The notes beneath the pieces were generated by a model. It did not search any database and was not told the DNA's origin. It saw only the letters and a list, made by a program, of their open reading frames with translations. From Desulfovibrio sp. UBA4079 (lineage in GTDB: Bacteria > Desulfobacterota > Desulfovibrionia > Desulfovibrionales > Desulfovibrionaceae), in contig DFYP01000179.1 in NCBI GenBank assembly GCA_002382645.1, positions 14,961 through 26,417 of the forward strand: a stretch of 11,457 nt of DNA, read 5' to 3'. Position 1 is the first letter of the stretch. Each line of letters begins with the position of its first letter. The translations under genes were made by a program, and so were the position numbers. This document shows positions 1 through 7,165 of this stretch, piece by piece.

Positions 1-997
1 CAAGAACAACTGGGACTTCTGGACCAGCCTGCCCGAGGCCCTGCACCAGGTGACCATCGTCATGAGCGACCGGGGCATCCCGGCCACCTACCGCCACATG
101 CACGGCTTCGGCAGCCACACCTTCAGCCTGATCAACGCCAAGAACCAGCGCTTCTGGGTCAAGTTCCACTTCCGGACCCAGCAGGGCATCAAGAACCTCA
201 CCGACGCCGAGGCCGAGGCCCTGGTGGGCAAGTGCCGCGAGAGCCACCAGCGCGACCTCTACGAGAGCATCGAGCGCGGCGACTTCCCGCGCTGGACCAT
301 GTACATCCAGGTCATGCCCGAGAAGGACGCCCTGAACTGCCCGTACCACCCGTTCGACCTGACCAAGGTCTGGTTCCACAAGGACTACCCGCTCATGGAG
401 GTGGGCGTGCTCGAGCTCAACAAGAACCCGGAGAACTACTTCGCCGAGGTGGAGCAGGCGGCCTTCAACCCGGCCAGCATCGTGCCCGGCATCGGCTTCT
501 CCCCGGACAAGATGCTCCAGGGTCGGCTGTTCTCCTACGGCGACGCCCACCGCTACCGCCTGGGCGTGAACCACCACCTCATCCCGGTGAACAAGGCCCG
601 CTGCCCGTTCCACAGCTTCCACCGCGACGGGGCCATGCGCGTGGACGGCAACCACGGCAGCACCCTGGCCTACGAGCCCAACAGCTACGGCGAGTGGCAG
701 GAGCAGCCGGACTTCGCCGAGCCGCCCCTGGCCATCGACGGCGCGGCCGACCGCTGGAACTTCCGCGAGGATGACGACGACTACTACAGCCAGCCGGGCA
801 AGCTCTTCCGGCTCATGACCAGGAAGCAGCAGGAGGCCCTGTTCGGCAACACGGCCCGGGCCATGGGCGACGCGCCCAGGGAGATCAAGCTGCGGCACAT
901 CGGCAACTGCTTCAAGGCCGACCCCAGGTACGGCGAGGGCGTGGCCAAGGCCCTGGGCCTGCCCGTGCCCGGAGCCAAGGGCGGCAAGAAGAAGTAG
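1..997 (+). CDS. katA: Heme catalase, C-terminal ~331 residues (5' end outside the window)
   Basis: This is a monofunctional heme catalase that converts hydrogen peroxide to water and oxygen in the cytoplasm. The reading frame is open from base 2 and the start lies upstream. The first visible residues (NNWDFWTSLPEALHQVT, then the MSDRGIPATYRHMHGFG block) belong to the catalase beta-barrel core. The proximal heme-ligand motif R-x-F-x-Y-x-D (RLFSYGDAHRYRLG) is at about 524-565, with the ligand tyrosine codon at 536-538. The distal histidine region would lie in the missing ~150 N-terminal residues. The protein ends about 100 residues after the NHGSTLAYEPNSYGEW region with a lysine-rich tail and has no flavodoxin-like extension, so it is the small-subunit type of about 480 residues. 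In an anaerobe or microaerophile it would serve oxygen tolerance. The family call is secure; the gene symbol katA is a convention. Confidence 0.95.
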   Translation, partial: KNNWDFWTSLPEALHQVTIVMSDRGIPATYRHMHGFGSHTFSLINAKNQRFWVKFHFRTQQGIKNLTDAEAEALVGKCRESHQRDLYESIERGDFPRWTMYIQVMPEKDALNCPYHPFDLTKVWFHKDYPLMEVGVLELNKNPENYFAEVEQAAFNPASIVPGIGFSPDKMLQGRLFSYGDAHRYRLGVNHHLIPVNKARCPFHSFHRDGAMRVDGNHGSTLAYEPNSYGEWQEQPDFAEPPLAIDGAADRWNFREDDDDYYSQPGKLFRLMTRKQQEALFGNTARAMGDAPREIKLRHIGNCFKADPRYGEGVAKALGLPVPGAKGGKKK

Positions 998-1011
998 GGC
1001 CGGGACGGACG

Positions 1012-1050
1012 AAAAAACGCGGCCCGGGAGGGGAACCTCCCGGGCCGTTT
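1012..1050. terminator. Bidirectional intrinsic terminator between catalase and the NlpC/P60-like lipoprotein
   Basis: An 11-bp perfect GC stem, GGCCCGGGAGG (1021-1031) against CCTCCCGGGCC (1036-1046), is preceded by six A (1012-1017) and followed by TTTCGTTT. It therefore has a U-rich tail in either direction, which suits the two convergent genes that end 15 bp before it and 24 bp after it. The same stem core recurs at 3026-3057. Confidence 0.85.
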
Positions 1051-1073
1051 CGTTTGCGCGGATGGTCCGGGTC

Positions 1074-1931
1074 CTACTTGAGCCTGACCGGCTGCATGGG
1101 ACGGCCGATGGCGATGAAGAAGTCCGCGTGCTGCGCGCCGGAACAGCTCTTCCAGCGGTAGGAGGGCTTCTTGCCGGTGTTGAACCACATCTTGCCGATG
1201 CCCGCGCCCGAGGGCTCGCCCCCGCCGCCCTCGTAGGCCGTGTACTGGAAGGTCTTGGCGTAGCGGCCCGCGCTGTTCCGGGTGTCGTCCGCGTGCCCGC
1301 TCCTGGCCGAGTCCGAGACGTAGAGCCAGTGCTGGTCCTTGTCCGAGCACCGGGACTGCACGGCCCGGGTGTAGGCCACCATGACGTGGCCGGTGGTGGG
1401 GCCGTCCTGGTCCTTGTACTTGCAGGCGATGATGTCGCCGGGCCGGACGTCCTTGATGTGCTCCACCCGGATCCAGAACTGGGTGCCGCTGAACTCGGTG
1501 GGCAGGCCGCTGAAGAACTCGTAGTAGTCCTCGGCCAGGGCCGTGGTCTTGCCGGAGCTCTGTTGCAGGAGCGTGTAGTAGATCGGGGGCAGGCCCTTGA
1601 GCACCTGCTTCACGTAGTACGAGCAGTCCACGGCCAGGAGGCATTCCGGATTCGTGGCGTAGTCGGAGTTGGTGTACAGGGTCCGTTTGACCTGGCCCAG
1701 GAGCTGGTCCACGGCGTTCTTGACCACCGGGCCCATGGAGTTGGACACGTCCATGTCCTGGTCCAGGTCCGCGGGTTCGCCCGGCTCCACCTCGGTGTCC
1801 GCGGCCTGGGCCGCCTGGACGGGCTCCGCGGGCTTGACCGCCACGGTGGCGCTGGAACCGCAGCCCCAGAGCAGCAGGGGCAGGAAGAGCAGGAGCAGGA
1901 GCGCGCCGGTTCCCTTCATCTGGTGGAGCAT
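1074..1931 (-). CDS. Lipoprotein with an NlpC/P60-like (or CHAP-like) cysteine peptidase/amidase domain
   Basis: This 285-residue protein is predicted to be anchored to an envelope membrane. It has a type II signal with a run of leucines and the lipobox LWGC, so the lipidated residue is Cys24. A low-complexity Ala/Glu/Pro linker follows to about residue 60. The C-terminal domain has the layout of NlpC/P60 peptidases: VDCSYYVKQVL with the likely nucleophile Cys103, then RPGDIIACKYKD and GHVMVAY with the likely catalytic His182. Such enzymes usually cleave peptide bonds in peptidoglycan stems, but the match is distant, and the nucleophile is followed by SYY instead of the usual SGF, so activity on the wall is inferred. 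The start at 1931 has AGGAGG 4 bases upstream; an upstream in-frame ATG at 1997 would bury the signal peptide, and the ATG at 1919 lacks a ribosome site. It converges on catalase and diverges from the hydrolase. Confidence 0.7.
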   Translation of the reverse strand: MLHQMKGTGALLLLLFLPLLLWGCGSSATVAVKPAEPVQAAQAADTEVEPGEPADLDQDMDVSNSMGPVVKNAVDQLLGQVKRTLYTNSDYATNPECLLAVDCSYYVKQVLKGLPPIYYTLLQQSSGKTTALAEDYYEFFSGLPTEFSGTQFWIRVEHIKDVRPGDIIACKYKDQDGPTTGHVMVAYTRAVQSRCSDKDQHWLYVSDSARSGHADDTRNSAGRYAKTFQYTAYEGGGGEPSGAGIGKMWFNTGKKPSYRWKSCSGAQHADFFIAIGRPMQPVRLK

Positions 1932-2003
1932 GAGGCCTCCTCGGTTGGGGTTGGCCGGAATGGCGGAGGCGGCGGGGTTGCGGAGCCGCGCCGCCATGAA
2001 GAA

Positions 2004-2036
2004 TTACACGTAAGTAATGTTCAGAGTGTTCGTCAA
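2004..2036 (-). promoter_or_regulatory. AT-rich inverted repeat and candidate -35 box upstream of the NlpC/P60-like lipoprotein
   Basis: On the minus strand a TTGACG hexamer (2036-2031) is followed by AT-rich DNA in an otherwise GC-rich region. The inverted repeat TTAC-AC-GTAA lies at 2004-2013. No convincing -10 hexamer sits at the standard spacing, so this is only a candidate control region in the divergent gap. Confidence 0.2.
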
Positions 2037-2073
2037 TGAATATGTGCCCTTGGGCCAGGCGGGCCGCTCCGGC

Positions 2074-2102
2074 TGGACGCTGGCCCGGCCCTGGCCTACA
2101 AC
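2074..2102 (+). promoter_or_regulatory. Candidate sigma-70 promoter of the alpha/beta hydrolase
   Basis: TGGACG (2074-2079), a 17-base spacer and TACAAC (2097-2102) each match 4 of 6 consensus bases. Transcription would start near 2109, about 29 bases before the ATG and just upstream of the AAGGAGG ribosome site. GC-rich background makes chance matches possible. Confidence 0.35.
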
Positions 2103-2137
2103 CCTGGGGAACCCGCGCAACCCAAGGAGGCCCAGCC

Positions 2138-2992
2138 ATGTTCCGCCGCGTTCTGATCACGGCCCTGCTCCTGCTGCAACTGGCCGTTCCGGCCCTGGCC
2201 CTGACCCCGGACCAGGCGGGTTCGGTGCGGGTCCAGGGAGCCAGCCTGGCCTACCGGGTCTACGGCAGCGGCGAGCCGCTCCTGCTCATCACCGGCTACG
2301 GCGCCACCATGGACGCCTGGCCCGAGGCCCTGCTCGCGGACCTGAGCCGCAGCCGCAAGGTCATCGTCTTCGACAACCGGGGCATGGCCTATTCCACGGC
2401 CTCGGCCCGGCCCTTCAGCATCGAGCTGTTCGCCGAGGACGCCGCGGGGCTGTTGCGCGGCCTGGGCCTGAAGCGGGCCGCGGTGCTCGGCTGGTCCATG
2501 GGCAGCACCGTGGCCCAGGAACTGGCCCTGGCCCATCCGGACATGGTGGACAAGCTCGTGCTCTACGCCACGGACATCGAGAACACGGACGTGCTGCACG
2601 CCCTGAACCGCATGTCCGCCCCTGGCGAAGCGCCCCTGGCCCATCTCTTTCCCGAGGCCTGGCGCACGGCCCACCCCGACTATCTGGAGAAGATGCCCGC
2701 GGTGGGCCGCCCGCCCAGCGCCGAGGCGGTGGAGCGCCAGAAGCAGGCCATTGTGCGCTGGGGCGGCACCCGCTCCCGGCTGGGCCGCATCCACGCGCCC
2801 GTGCTCCTGGTGGTGGGCGCCGGGGATTCCGTGACCATGCCGTCCAAGAGCCGGGAGGCCGCGGGTCTGCTGGGCGGCCCGGCCTGGCTGGCGGTGTTCG
2901 GCAACGCGGGCCACGGGCTCATGTTCCAGGCCCCGGACGACCTGGCCCGGGTGGTCCTGGACTTCCTGGAGGTGCGTCAGACCGTGCACTAG
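2138..2992 (+). CDS. Exported alpha/beta-fold hydrolase
   Basis: This 284-residue serine hydrolase of the alpha/beta fold (Abhydrolase_1 type) has the full catalytic set visible. The nucleophile elbow is GWSMG with Ser120, the acid is Asp230 in VVGAGDSVTMP, and the base is His259 in GNAGHGLMF. The substrate-side loop is ITGYGATMDAW at about 51-61, and FDNRGMAYS near 78-86 is the usual strand-4 region. An N-terminal hydrophobic stretch ending ALALT (about residues 5-22) looks like a cleavable Sec signal, so the enzyme should act outside the cytoplasm. The start at 2138 has AAGGAGG 7 bases upstream; an in-frame extension to 2036 has no ribosome site and would mask the signal. It is monocistronic, with a strong terminator downstream. 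The substrate (ester, lactone, haloalkane or other) cannot be read from the sequence. Confidence 0.88.
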   Translation: MFRRVLITALLLLQLAVPALALTPDQAGSVRVQGASLAYRVYGSGEPLLLITGYGATMDAWPEALLADLSRSRKVIVFDNRGMAYSTASARPFSIELFAEDAAGLLRGLGLKRAAVLGWSMGSTVAQELALAHPDMVDKLVLYATDIENTDVLHALNRMSAPGEAPLAHLFPEAWRTAHPDYLEKMPAVGRPPSAEAVERQKQAIVRWGGTRSRLGRIHAPVLLVVGAGDSVTMPSKSREAAGLLGGPAWLAVFGNAGHGLMFQAPDDLARVVLDFLEVRQTVH

Positions 2993-3022
2993 GCGCGGCC
3001 TCGCGCGCAGCCGCAACGGATG

Positions 3023-3057
3023 AAAAAACGGCCCGGGAGTCGCCTCCCGGGCCGTTT
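3023..3057. terminator. Bidirectional intrinsic terminator between the hydrolase and DUF3313 genes
   Basis: A 14-bp perfect stem, AAACGGCCCGGGAG (3026-3039) against CTCCCGGGCCGTTT (3044-3057), has the loop TCGC. Six A on the left and three T on the right give tails for both convergent genes. It is nearly identical to the terminator after catalase. Confidence 0.88.
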
Positions 3058-3071
3058 CGCGTTGGTCCGGC

Positions 3072-3827
3072 CTAGTTCTGGGCCACGGGCTTGGAGCCCC
3101 AGAGGGTCAGGATGCGCTTCTGGATCATCGCGGCCCAGTCGTCCAGGGCCTTCTGGGCCTGGCCCAGCTCGGAGAAGTTCTCCGAGGAGTACTTGGCGCC
3201 CTGGCGGTCGTCGGTGAACAGGCCCATGGTCTTGTCCGTGCCCGCGTCGCTGAAGCGCAGGGCCACGGCGCAGCTGCCCACGTTCACGTCCCGGCCGATG
3301 GTCGCCTTCTCGCCCAGGGAGAGGAGGATGCCGATGGGCAGCACCGAGGAGATGGTGTTGCGCACCGGGTTGCTCGGCCGGACCTCGGTGATGGCCGCGG
3401 AGAGGCGCAGCACGCCGGGCCCGGGCTTGTCCGTGAGCGGGAACTTGATGTCCGTGAGGGCCTTGGTGAGCACGTCCTGGAAGTGCGCGGCCAGGGCCTG
3501 GAGCTCGGCGGGCTTGACCCCGGTCTTGTCGGCCTGCTCGGTGAGGTGCCAGACCGTGACCGGGTCCAGGAGGATGGCCTTGTAGCGCTGGGGCACGAAG
3601 TCCGGGCTGCGCCAGAGCATCATGGGCTTGTGGTCCGGCACGGGCTGGAGCAGGGCGGTCTCGTCGCCCAGGAAGCCCTGGGCCTCGGCCGTGGCCGAGG
3701 CGGGCGCGGACTTCTGGTCCTTGGGCGGGGGCGCGGGCTGGTCCTGGGGCGCGGAGGACTTGCCGCCGCAGGCGAAGAGGGTCAGGCAGAGCAGGGCCAG
3801 GCACAGGGCGCGCAGCGCACGGGACAT
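3072..3827 (-). CDS. DUF3313 family lipoprotein
   Basis: This 251-residue lipoprotein has the signal MSRALRALCLALLCLTLFAC with the lipidated Cys at residue 20. A Pro/Ala/Lys-rich linker (about 21-50) and a DUF3313-like domain (about 51-245) follow. Recognisable family blocks are GFLGDETALLQPVPD, YKAILLDPVTVW, a PGPGVLRLSAAITEVRPSNP stretch, the TISSVLPIG segment, and the closing ALDDWAAMIQKRI helix. DUF3313 proteins are envelope lipoproteins of unknown function, and no catalytic residues stand out. The start at 3827 is set by GGAGG 6 bases upstream and by the position of the signal; a longer frame to 4091 would run antisense through the transporter start. A plausible promoter lies at 3865-3893. 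It is divergent from the MFS gene and convergent with the hydrolase, so it forms its own transcription unit. Confidence 0.8.
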   Translation of the reverse strand: MSRALRALCLALLCLTLFACGGKSSAPQDQPAPPPKDQKSAPASATAEAQGFLGDETALLQPVPDHKPMMLWRSPDFVPQRYKAILLDPVTVWHLTEQADKTGVKPAELQALAAHFQDVLTKALTDIKFPLTDKPGPGVLRLSAAITEVRPSNPVRNTISSVLPIGILLSLGEKATIGRDVNVGSCAVALRFSDAGTDKTMGLFTDDRQGAKYSSENFSELGQAQKALDDWAAMIQKRILTLWGSKPVAQN

Positions 3828-3864
3828 GGAGGACCTCCGGGACGCGGTTGGGACGACTTTTCCA

Positions 3865-3893
3865 AGTATCCCCCGAGTCCGGGCCGGAGTAAA
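3865..3893 (-). promoter_or_regulatory. Candidate sigma-70 promoter of the DUF3313 lipoprotein
   Basis: On the minus strand TTTACT (3893-3888), a 17-base spacer and GATACT (3870-3865) match the consensus at 4 of 6 positions each. The predicted start, near 3858, leaves a leader of about 30 bases with GGAGG before the ATG. Confidence 0.45.
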
Positions 3894-3949
3894 GAGGGGC
3901 CGCGGCCCTGTCACGCGATGGTCCAACACGGCCCCTCCCCCCGCGGGAC

Positions 3950-3978
3950 TTGCCTGCGCCCCCTGTTTGCGCCACAGT
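3950..3978 (+). promoter_or_regulatory. Weak candidate promoter that would give a leaderless MFS transcript
   Basis: TTGCCT (3950-3955), a 17-base spacer and CACAGT (3973-3978) would place the transcription start at or next to the ATG at 3985. The gene lacks a Shine-Dalgarno sequence, which fits a leaderless message. The -10 match is only 3 of 6. Confidence 0.18.
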
Positions 3979-3984
3979 GCCCGC

Positions 3985-5370
3985 ATGACCAAGCCTGTCC
4001 AAGGTTCGCCGCTGCTCACCCTGACCGCGGTCTGCGCGGTCCAGTTCATGGCCCCGTTCATGCTCACGGCCGTGGGCGTGGCCCTGCCCACCCTGGGCCG
4101 CGACCTGAACGCCTCGGCCGTGCAGCTGGGCCTGGTGGAGCAGCTCTACGCCCTGTCCCTGGCCATGACCATGCTCACCTTCGGCCGCCTGGGCGACCTG
4201 CGCGGCCAGGGCCGCGTGTTCCTGGCCGGGCTCGTGGTCTTCACCGCCATGACCATCTCCCTGGGCCTGACCCGGAGCGTGGAGATGATCATGATCCAGC
4301 GGTTCTTCCAGGGCCTGGGCGGGGCCATGGTGCTCTCGGGCAGCCTGGCCCTGGTGGCCGCGGCCTACCCGCCCCAGGTGCGCGGCCGGATGATCGGCGT
4401 GGTCTCGGCCAGCACCTATGCCGGGCTGTCCTGCGGCCCGGTCATCGGCGGGTTCGTGACCACGCACTTCGGCTGGCGCAGCGTGTTCCTCATGTCCGCG
4501 CCCCTGGGCCTGGCCGCCGTGCTCCTGTGCCTGGCGGGCGTGCCGCTCTCCGGCTCGGACCGCGAGGAGCCCATGGACTGGCGCGGGGCCCTGCTCTTCG
4601 GCCTGGCCGTGGGCCTGGTCATGCTCGGCGCGGCCCACGCCCGGGAGGTCCCGGCCGGACCGCTCATGATCGTCTCGGGCCTGGCGGTGTTCGGCTTTTT
4701 CGCGGCCCTGGAGCGCCGCCTGGAGCACCCGCTCCTGGACCTGCGCATGTTCGCGGGCAACCGCTACCTGTCCCTGAGCTGCCTGGCGGCGCTCGGCAAC
4801 TACGCGGCCACCTTCGGGATCACCTTCCTCATGAGCCTCTACCTCCAGTTCGCCAAGGGCCTGTCCGCGCGCCAGGCCGGGTTCGTGCTCCTGGCCCAGC
4901 CCGTGATGCAGGTGCTCTTCGCGCCCCTGTCCGGGCGGCTGGCCGACCGCTTCGAGCCCGCGAAGCTGGCCAGCCTGGGCATGCTCCTCTCGGCCTGCGG
5001 CCTGCTCCTGGCCGCGGCCACCACGGGCCCGGACACCGCGCTCTGGGTGCTCGTGCCCGAACTCATGCTCATCGGCGCGGGCTTCGGCCTGTTCATCGCG
5101 CCCAACACCACGGCCATCATGGGCAGCGTGGACCGCGGCCGCCTGGGCCTGGCCTCCGGGCTCATCGGGGTCATGCGCACCCTGGGCATGGCCACGAACC
5201 TGACCTGCGTGGCCTTCATCTTCTCGGTGTTCCTGGGCGATGCGGCCGTGACCCCGCAGACCCTGCCCGCGTTCCTGGACGCCCTGCGCGCCGGGCTCAT
5301 CGTGTCCGCGATCCTGGCCTGCCTCGGCGTGGGGGTCTCCCTGGGCCGGGGCCGCAGAAAGTCCGCATGA
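3985..5370 (+). CDS. MFS transporter, DHA2 (EmrB/QacA-like, 14-helix) drug:H+ antiporter type
   Basis: This 461-residue inner-membrane protein is predicted to be a proton-driven exporter of the major facilitator superfamily. Motif A is GRLGDLRGQGR at residues 67-77, motif B is QRFFQGLGGA at 105-114, and the antiporter motif C, AGLSCGPVIGG, is at 146-156; motif C marks exporters. Two extra helices (about 200-219 and 226-241) and the HPLLDLRMFAGNRY segment (248-261) between the halves are typical of the 14-helix DHA2 group. A degenerate second motif A (SGRLADRF) is near 316. The ATG at 3985 is the best start because the hydrophobic core begins soon after, but no ribosome site precedes it. Its stop (TGA 5368-5370) overlaps an ATG, and the next gene follows within 20 bases, so the two are probably cotranscribed. 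The substrate is unknown. Confidence 0.87.
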   Translation: MTKPVQGSPLLTLTAVCAVQFMAPFMLTAVGVALPTLGRDLNASAVQLGLVEQLYALSLAMTMLTFGRLGDLRGQGRVFLAGLVVFTAMTISLGLTRSVEMIMIQRFFQGLGGAMVLSGSLALVAAAYPPQVRGRMIGVVSASTYAGLSCGPVIGGFVTTHFGWRSVFLMSAPLGLAAVLLCLAGVPLSGSDREEPMDWRGALLFGLAVGLVMLGAAHAREVPAGPLMIVSGLAVFGFFAALERRLEHPLLDLRMFAGNRYLSLSCLAALGNYAATFGITFLMSLYLQFAKGLSARQAGFVLLAQPVMQVLFAPLSGRLADRFEPAKLASLGMLLSACGLLLAAATTGPDTALWVLVPELMLIGAGFGLFIAPNTTAIMGSVDRGRLGLASGLIGVMRTLGMATNLTCVAFIFSVFLGDAAVTPQTLPAFLDALRAGLIVSAILACLGVGVSLGRGRRKSA

Positions 5371-5387
5371 CCCACAAGGAGGAGCCC

Positions 5388-6812
5388 ATGTCCGCACGTG
5401 CTGTTCTCCGCAAGGCCGCGGCCCTGCTGCTTTCGGTCCTGCTGCTGGCGGCCTGCGCCGGGAAAAAGCCGGCCAAGGAGCCCACCGCCGGAGCCGGCCT
5501 GGACCCGGAACAGGCCCGGGCCATCGCCGTGGAGGCCTACCTCTACGGCTTCCCCCTGGTGACCATGGAGATGACCCGCCGGGTCCTGACCAACGCCGCG
5601 GAGCCCGCGCGCGGCCGCGCGCCCATGAACCGCTTCGCCCACGTGCGCATGTTCATGCCCCCCCAGGGCAAGGACGTGATCCGGCCCAACACCGACACGC
5701 TCTATTCCACGGCCTGGCTGGACCTCGCGGCCGGGCCCGTGGTCCTGAGCCTGCCGGACACCAAGGGCCGCTACTACCTCATGCAGGTCATGTCGGCCTG
5801 GACCGAGGTTCTGGCCGCGCCGGGCTCGCGGGTCAGCGGGACCCAGGCCCAGAACTGGGTGCTCACGGGCCCGGGCTGGAAGGGGACCATCCCGCCGAAC
5901 ATGAAGGAGATCCGCTCGCCCACGAATCTCGTCTGGATCCTGGGCCGTACCTATTGCACGGGCACGGCCGAGGACTACGCCCTGGTCCACGCCCTGCAGG
6001 ACCAGTACAGGCTCGTCCCGCTTTCAACCTGGGGCAAGCCCTACACCCCGGCCGCCGGGACCGTGGACCCCAAGGTGGACATGCAGACCCCGGTGCGCGA
6101 CCAGGTGACCGCCCTGTCCGCAGCGGAGTTCTTCCGGCTCATGGTCCGGATCATGCGCGACAACCCGGCCCTGCCCGAGGACGCGCCCATGCTGGCGAAG
6201 ATGGCCCGCATCGGTCTGGTGCCGGGCCAGGACTTCGAGCTTTCCCGCCTGCCCCTGGCCGTGGCCGGAGGCGTGGCCGGGGCCGCCCGGCTGGGCCTGG
6301 CGCGCATCGCGGCCCGGGCCACCAGCACCACGGGCGTGGTCAACGGCTGGGCCATGAACCTGGACCTGGGGACCTACGGCACGGACTACGAGCGCCGGGC
6401 CTACGTGGCCTACGCGGCCCTGGGCGCGAACCTGCCGCAGGACGCGGTCTATCCCCTGTCCCAGGGCTGGTACAGCGGCGAGGGCCACTATGTGCTGCGC
6501 TTCCCCAAGGACGGCCTGCCGCCGGTGAACGCCTTCTGGTCCCTGACGCTCTATGACGGCGACGGCTACCTGGTGGAGAATCCGCTGAACCGCTCCTCCC
6601 TGGGCACGCGGGACGCGCTCAAGCCGGGCGAGGACGGGTCCGTGACCATCTACGTGCAGCACGAGTCCCCGGGCCCGGACAAGGAGGCCAACTGGCTGCC
6701 CGCGCCCCAGGGGACCTTCACCCTGACGTTCCGGCTCTACTGGCCCAAGACCGCGCCGCCCTCGATCCTGGACAGCACCTGGGCCCCGCCGGAGATCGAG
6801 CTGGCCAAGTAG
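5388..6812 (+). CDS. DUF1254/DUF1214 domain lipoprotein
   Basis: This 474-residue predicted lipoprotein has signal and lipobox ...SVLLLAAC, so the lipidated Cys is residue 23. The DUF1254 region spans about 40-210: an AYLYGFPLVTMEMTRRVLTN helix at 50-69, the MNRFAHVRMF block, VIRPNTDTLYSTAWLDL at 97-113, and LVWILGRTYCTG at 181-192. DUF1214 spans about 340-455, with YVLRFPKDGLPPVNAFWSLT and the ENPLNRSSLGTRD block near 397-410. Family function is unproven and no catalytic set is obvious. The start at 5388 has AAGGAGG 5 bases upstream; an in-frame ATG at 5367 overlaps the transporter stop and is the alternative. The tight link to the MFS gene suggests they act on the same compound or stress, but that is inference. 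A terminator follows at 6831-6870. Confidence 0.85.
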   Translation: MSARAVLRKAAALLLSVLLLAACAGKKPAKEPTAGAGLDPEQARAIAVEAYLYGFPLVTMEMTRRVLTNAAEPARGRAPMNRFAHVRMFMPPQGKDVIRPNTDTLYSTAWLDLAAGPVVLSLPDTKGRYYLMQVMSAWTEVLAAPGSRVSGTQAQNWVLTGPGWKGTIPPNMKEIRSPTNLVWILGRTYCTGTAEDYALVHALQDQYRLVPLSTWGKPYTPAAGTVDPKVDMQTPVRDQVTALSAAEFFRLMVRIMRDNPALPEDAPMLAKMARIGLVPGQDFELSRLPLAVAGGVAGAARLGLARIAARATSTTGVVNGWAMNLDLGTYGTDYERRAYVAYAALGANLPQDAVYPLSQGWYSGEGHYVLRFPKDGLPPVNAFWSLTLYDGDGYLVENPLNRSSLGTRDALKPGEDGSVTIYVQHESPGPDKEANWLPAPQGTFTLTFRLYWPKTAPPSILDSTWAPPEIELAK

Positions 6813-6830
6813 GGGAGAGGGATACTGGAG

Positions 6831-6870
6831 AAAACAAACCGGCCGGGAGGCGACTCCCGGCCGGTTGTGT
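6831..6870. terminator. Bidirectional intrinsic terminator
   Basis: A 13-bp perfect stem, AACCGGCCGGGAG (6837-6849) against CTCCCGGCCGGTT (6854-6866), has the loop GCGA. The minus-strand tail reads TTTGTTTT and the plus-strand tail is TTGTGTTG, so it is stronger for the minus-strand gene but serves the convergent pair. It is related to the terminators at 1012 and 3023. Confidence 0.8.
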
Positions 6871-6892
6871 TGTGAGGGTCAGGGGGCCCGGC

Positions 6893-7141
6893 TTAGTGGA
6901 GCAGGGGGGACAGGTCCAGGCAGTCGGAGCGGTACAGGCACTCGCCCTGGTCACAGTAGCCGCTGTTGGCCCGGCCGAAGCAGTCGAAGTGGCCCGCCTC
7001 GCGCTGGACCTGGCGGATCTGCTCCACCCGGGCCATCATGGCGTCCATGCCGCCCTTGCGCGCTTTGGCCGCGCCGGATTTGGCCCTGGGGCCAGCGGCC
7101 TTGCCGGATTTCCTGCTCGGGGTCTTCTGCGTCTCTCTCAT
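6893..7141 (-). CDS. Small basic protein with a C-terminal four-cysteine motif, function unknown
   Basis: This is an 82-residue protein I cannot assign to a named family. Residues 1-31 are strongly basic (many Lys, Arg, Ala and Gly) and probably disordered. Residues 32-50 form a likely amphipathic helix (MDAMMARVEQIRQVQREAG). The C-terminus carries Cys54, Cys63, Cys68 and Cys74 in a C-x8-C-x4-C-x5-C pattern within HFDCFGRANSGYCDQGECLY. That could bind zinc or an iron-sulfur cluster; the basic tail would suit nucleic acid contact. Both ideas are inference. The start at 7141 has AAGGAG 9 bases upstream; in-frame ATGs at 7159 and 7243 lack ribosome sites. G/C-ending codons match the neighbours, which supports coding. 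A plausible promoter and two palindromes lie upstream, and the gene shares a terminator with the DUF1254 gene. Confidence 0.7.
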   Translation of the reverse strand: MRETQKTPSRKSGKAAGPRAKSGAAKARKGGMDAMMARVEQIRQVQREAGHFDCFGRANSGYCDQGECLYRSDCLDLSPLLH

Positions 7142-7165
7142 GGCTCTGCGCTCCTTCATCGTATG

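Noticed and set aside
3483..5387. Upstream in-frame extension of the DUF1254/DUF1214 gene to about 1100 codons
   Set aside because: The added part overlaps the DUF3313 and MFS genes in the wrong frame and is Arg/Pro/Gly-rich. A lipoprotein signal and AAGGAGG mark the true start at 5388.
2989..5397. 802-codon open frame on the minus strand opposite the MFS gene
   Set aside because: It is antisense to a well-supported transporter. The translation is dominated by Gly, His, Gln, Arg and Ala repeats, the usual product of GC-rich antisense frames, and there is no ribosome site.
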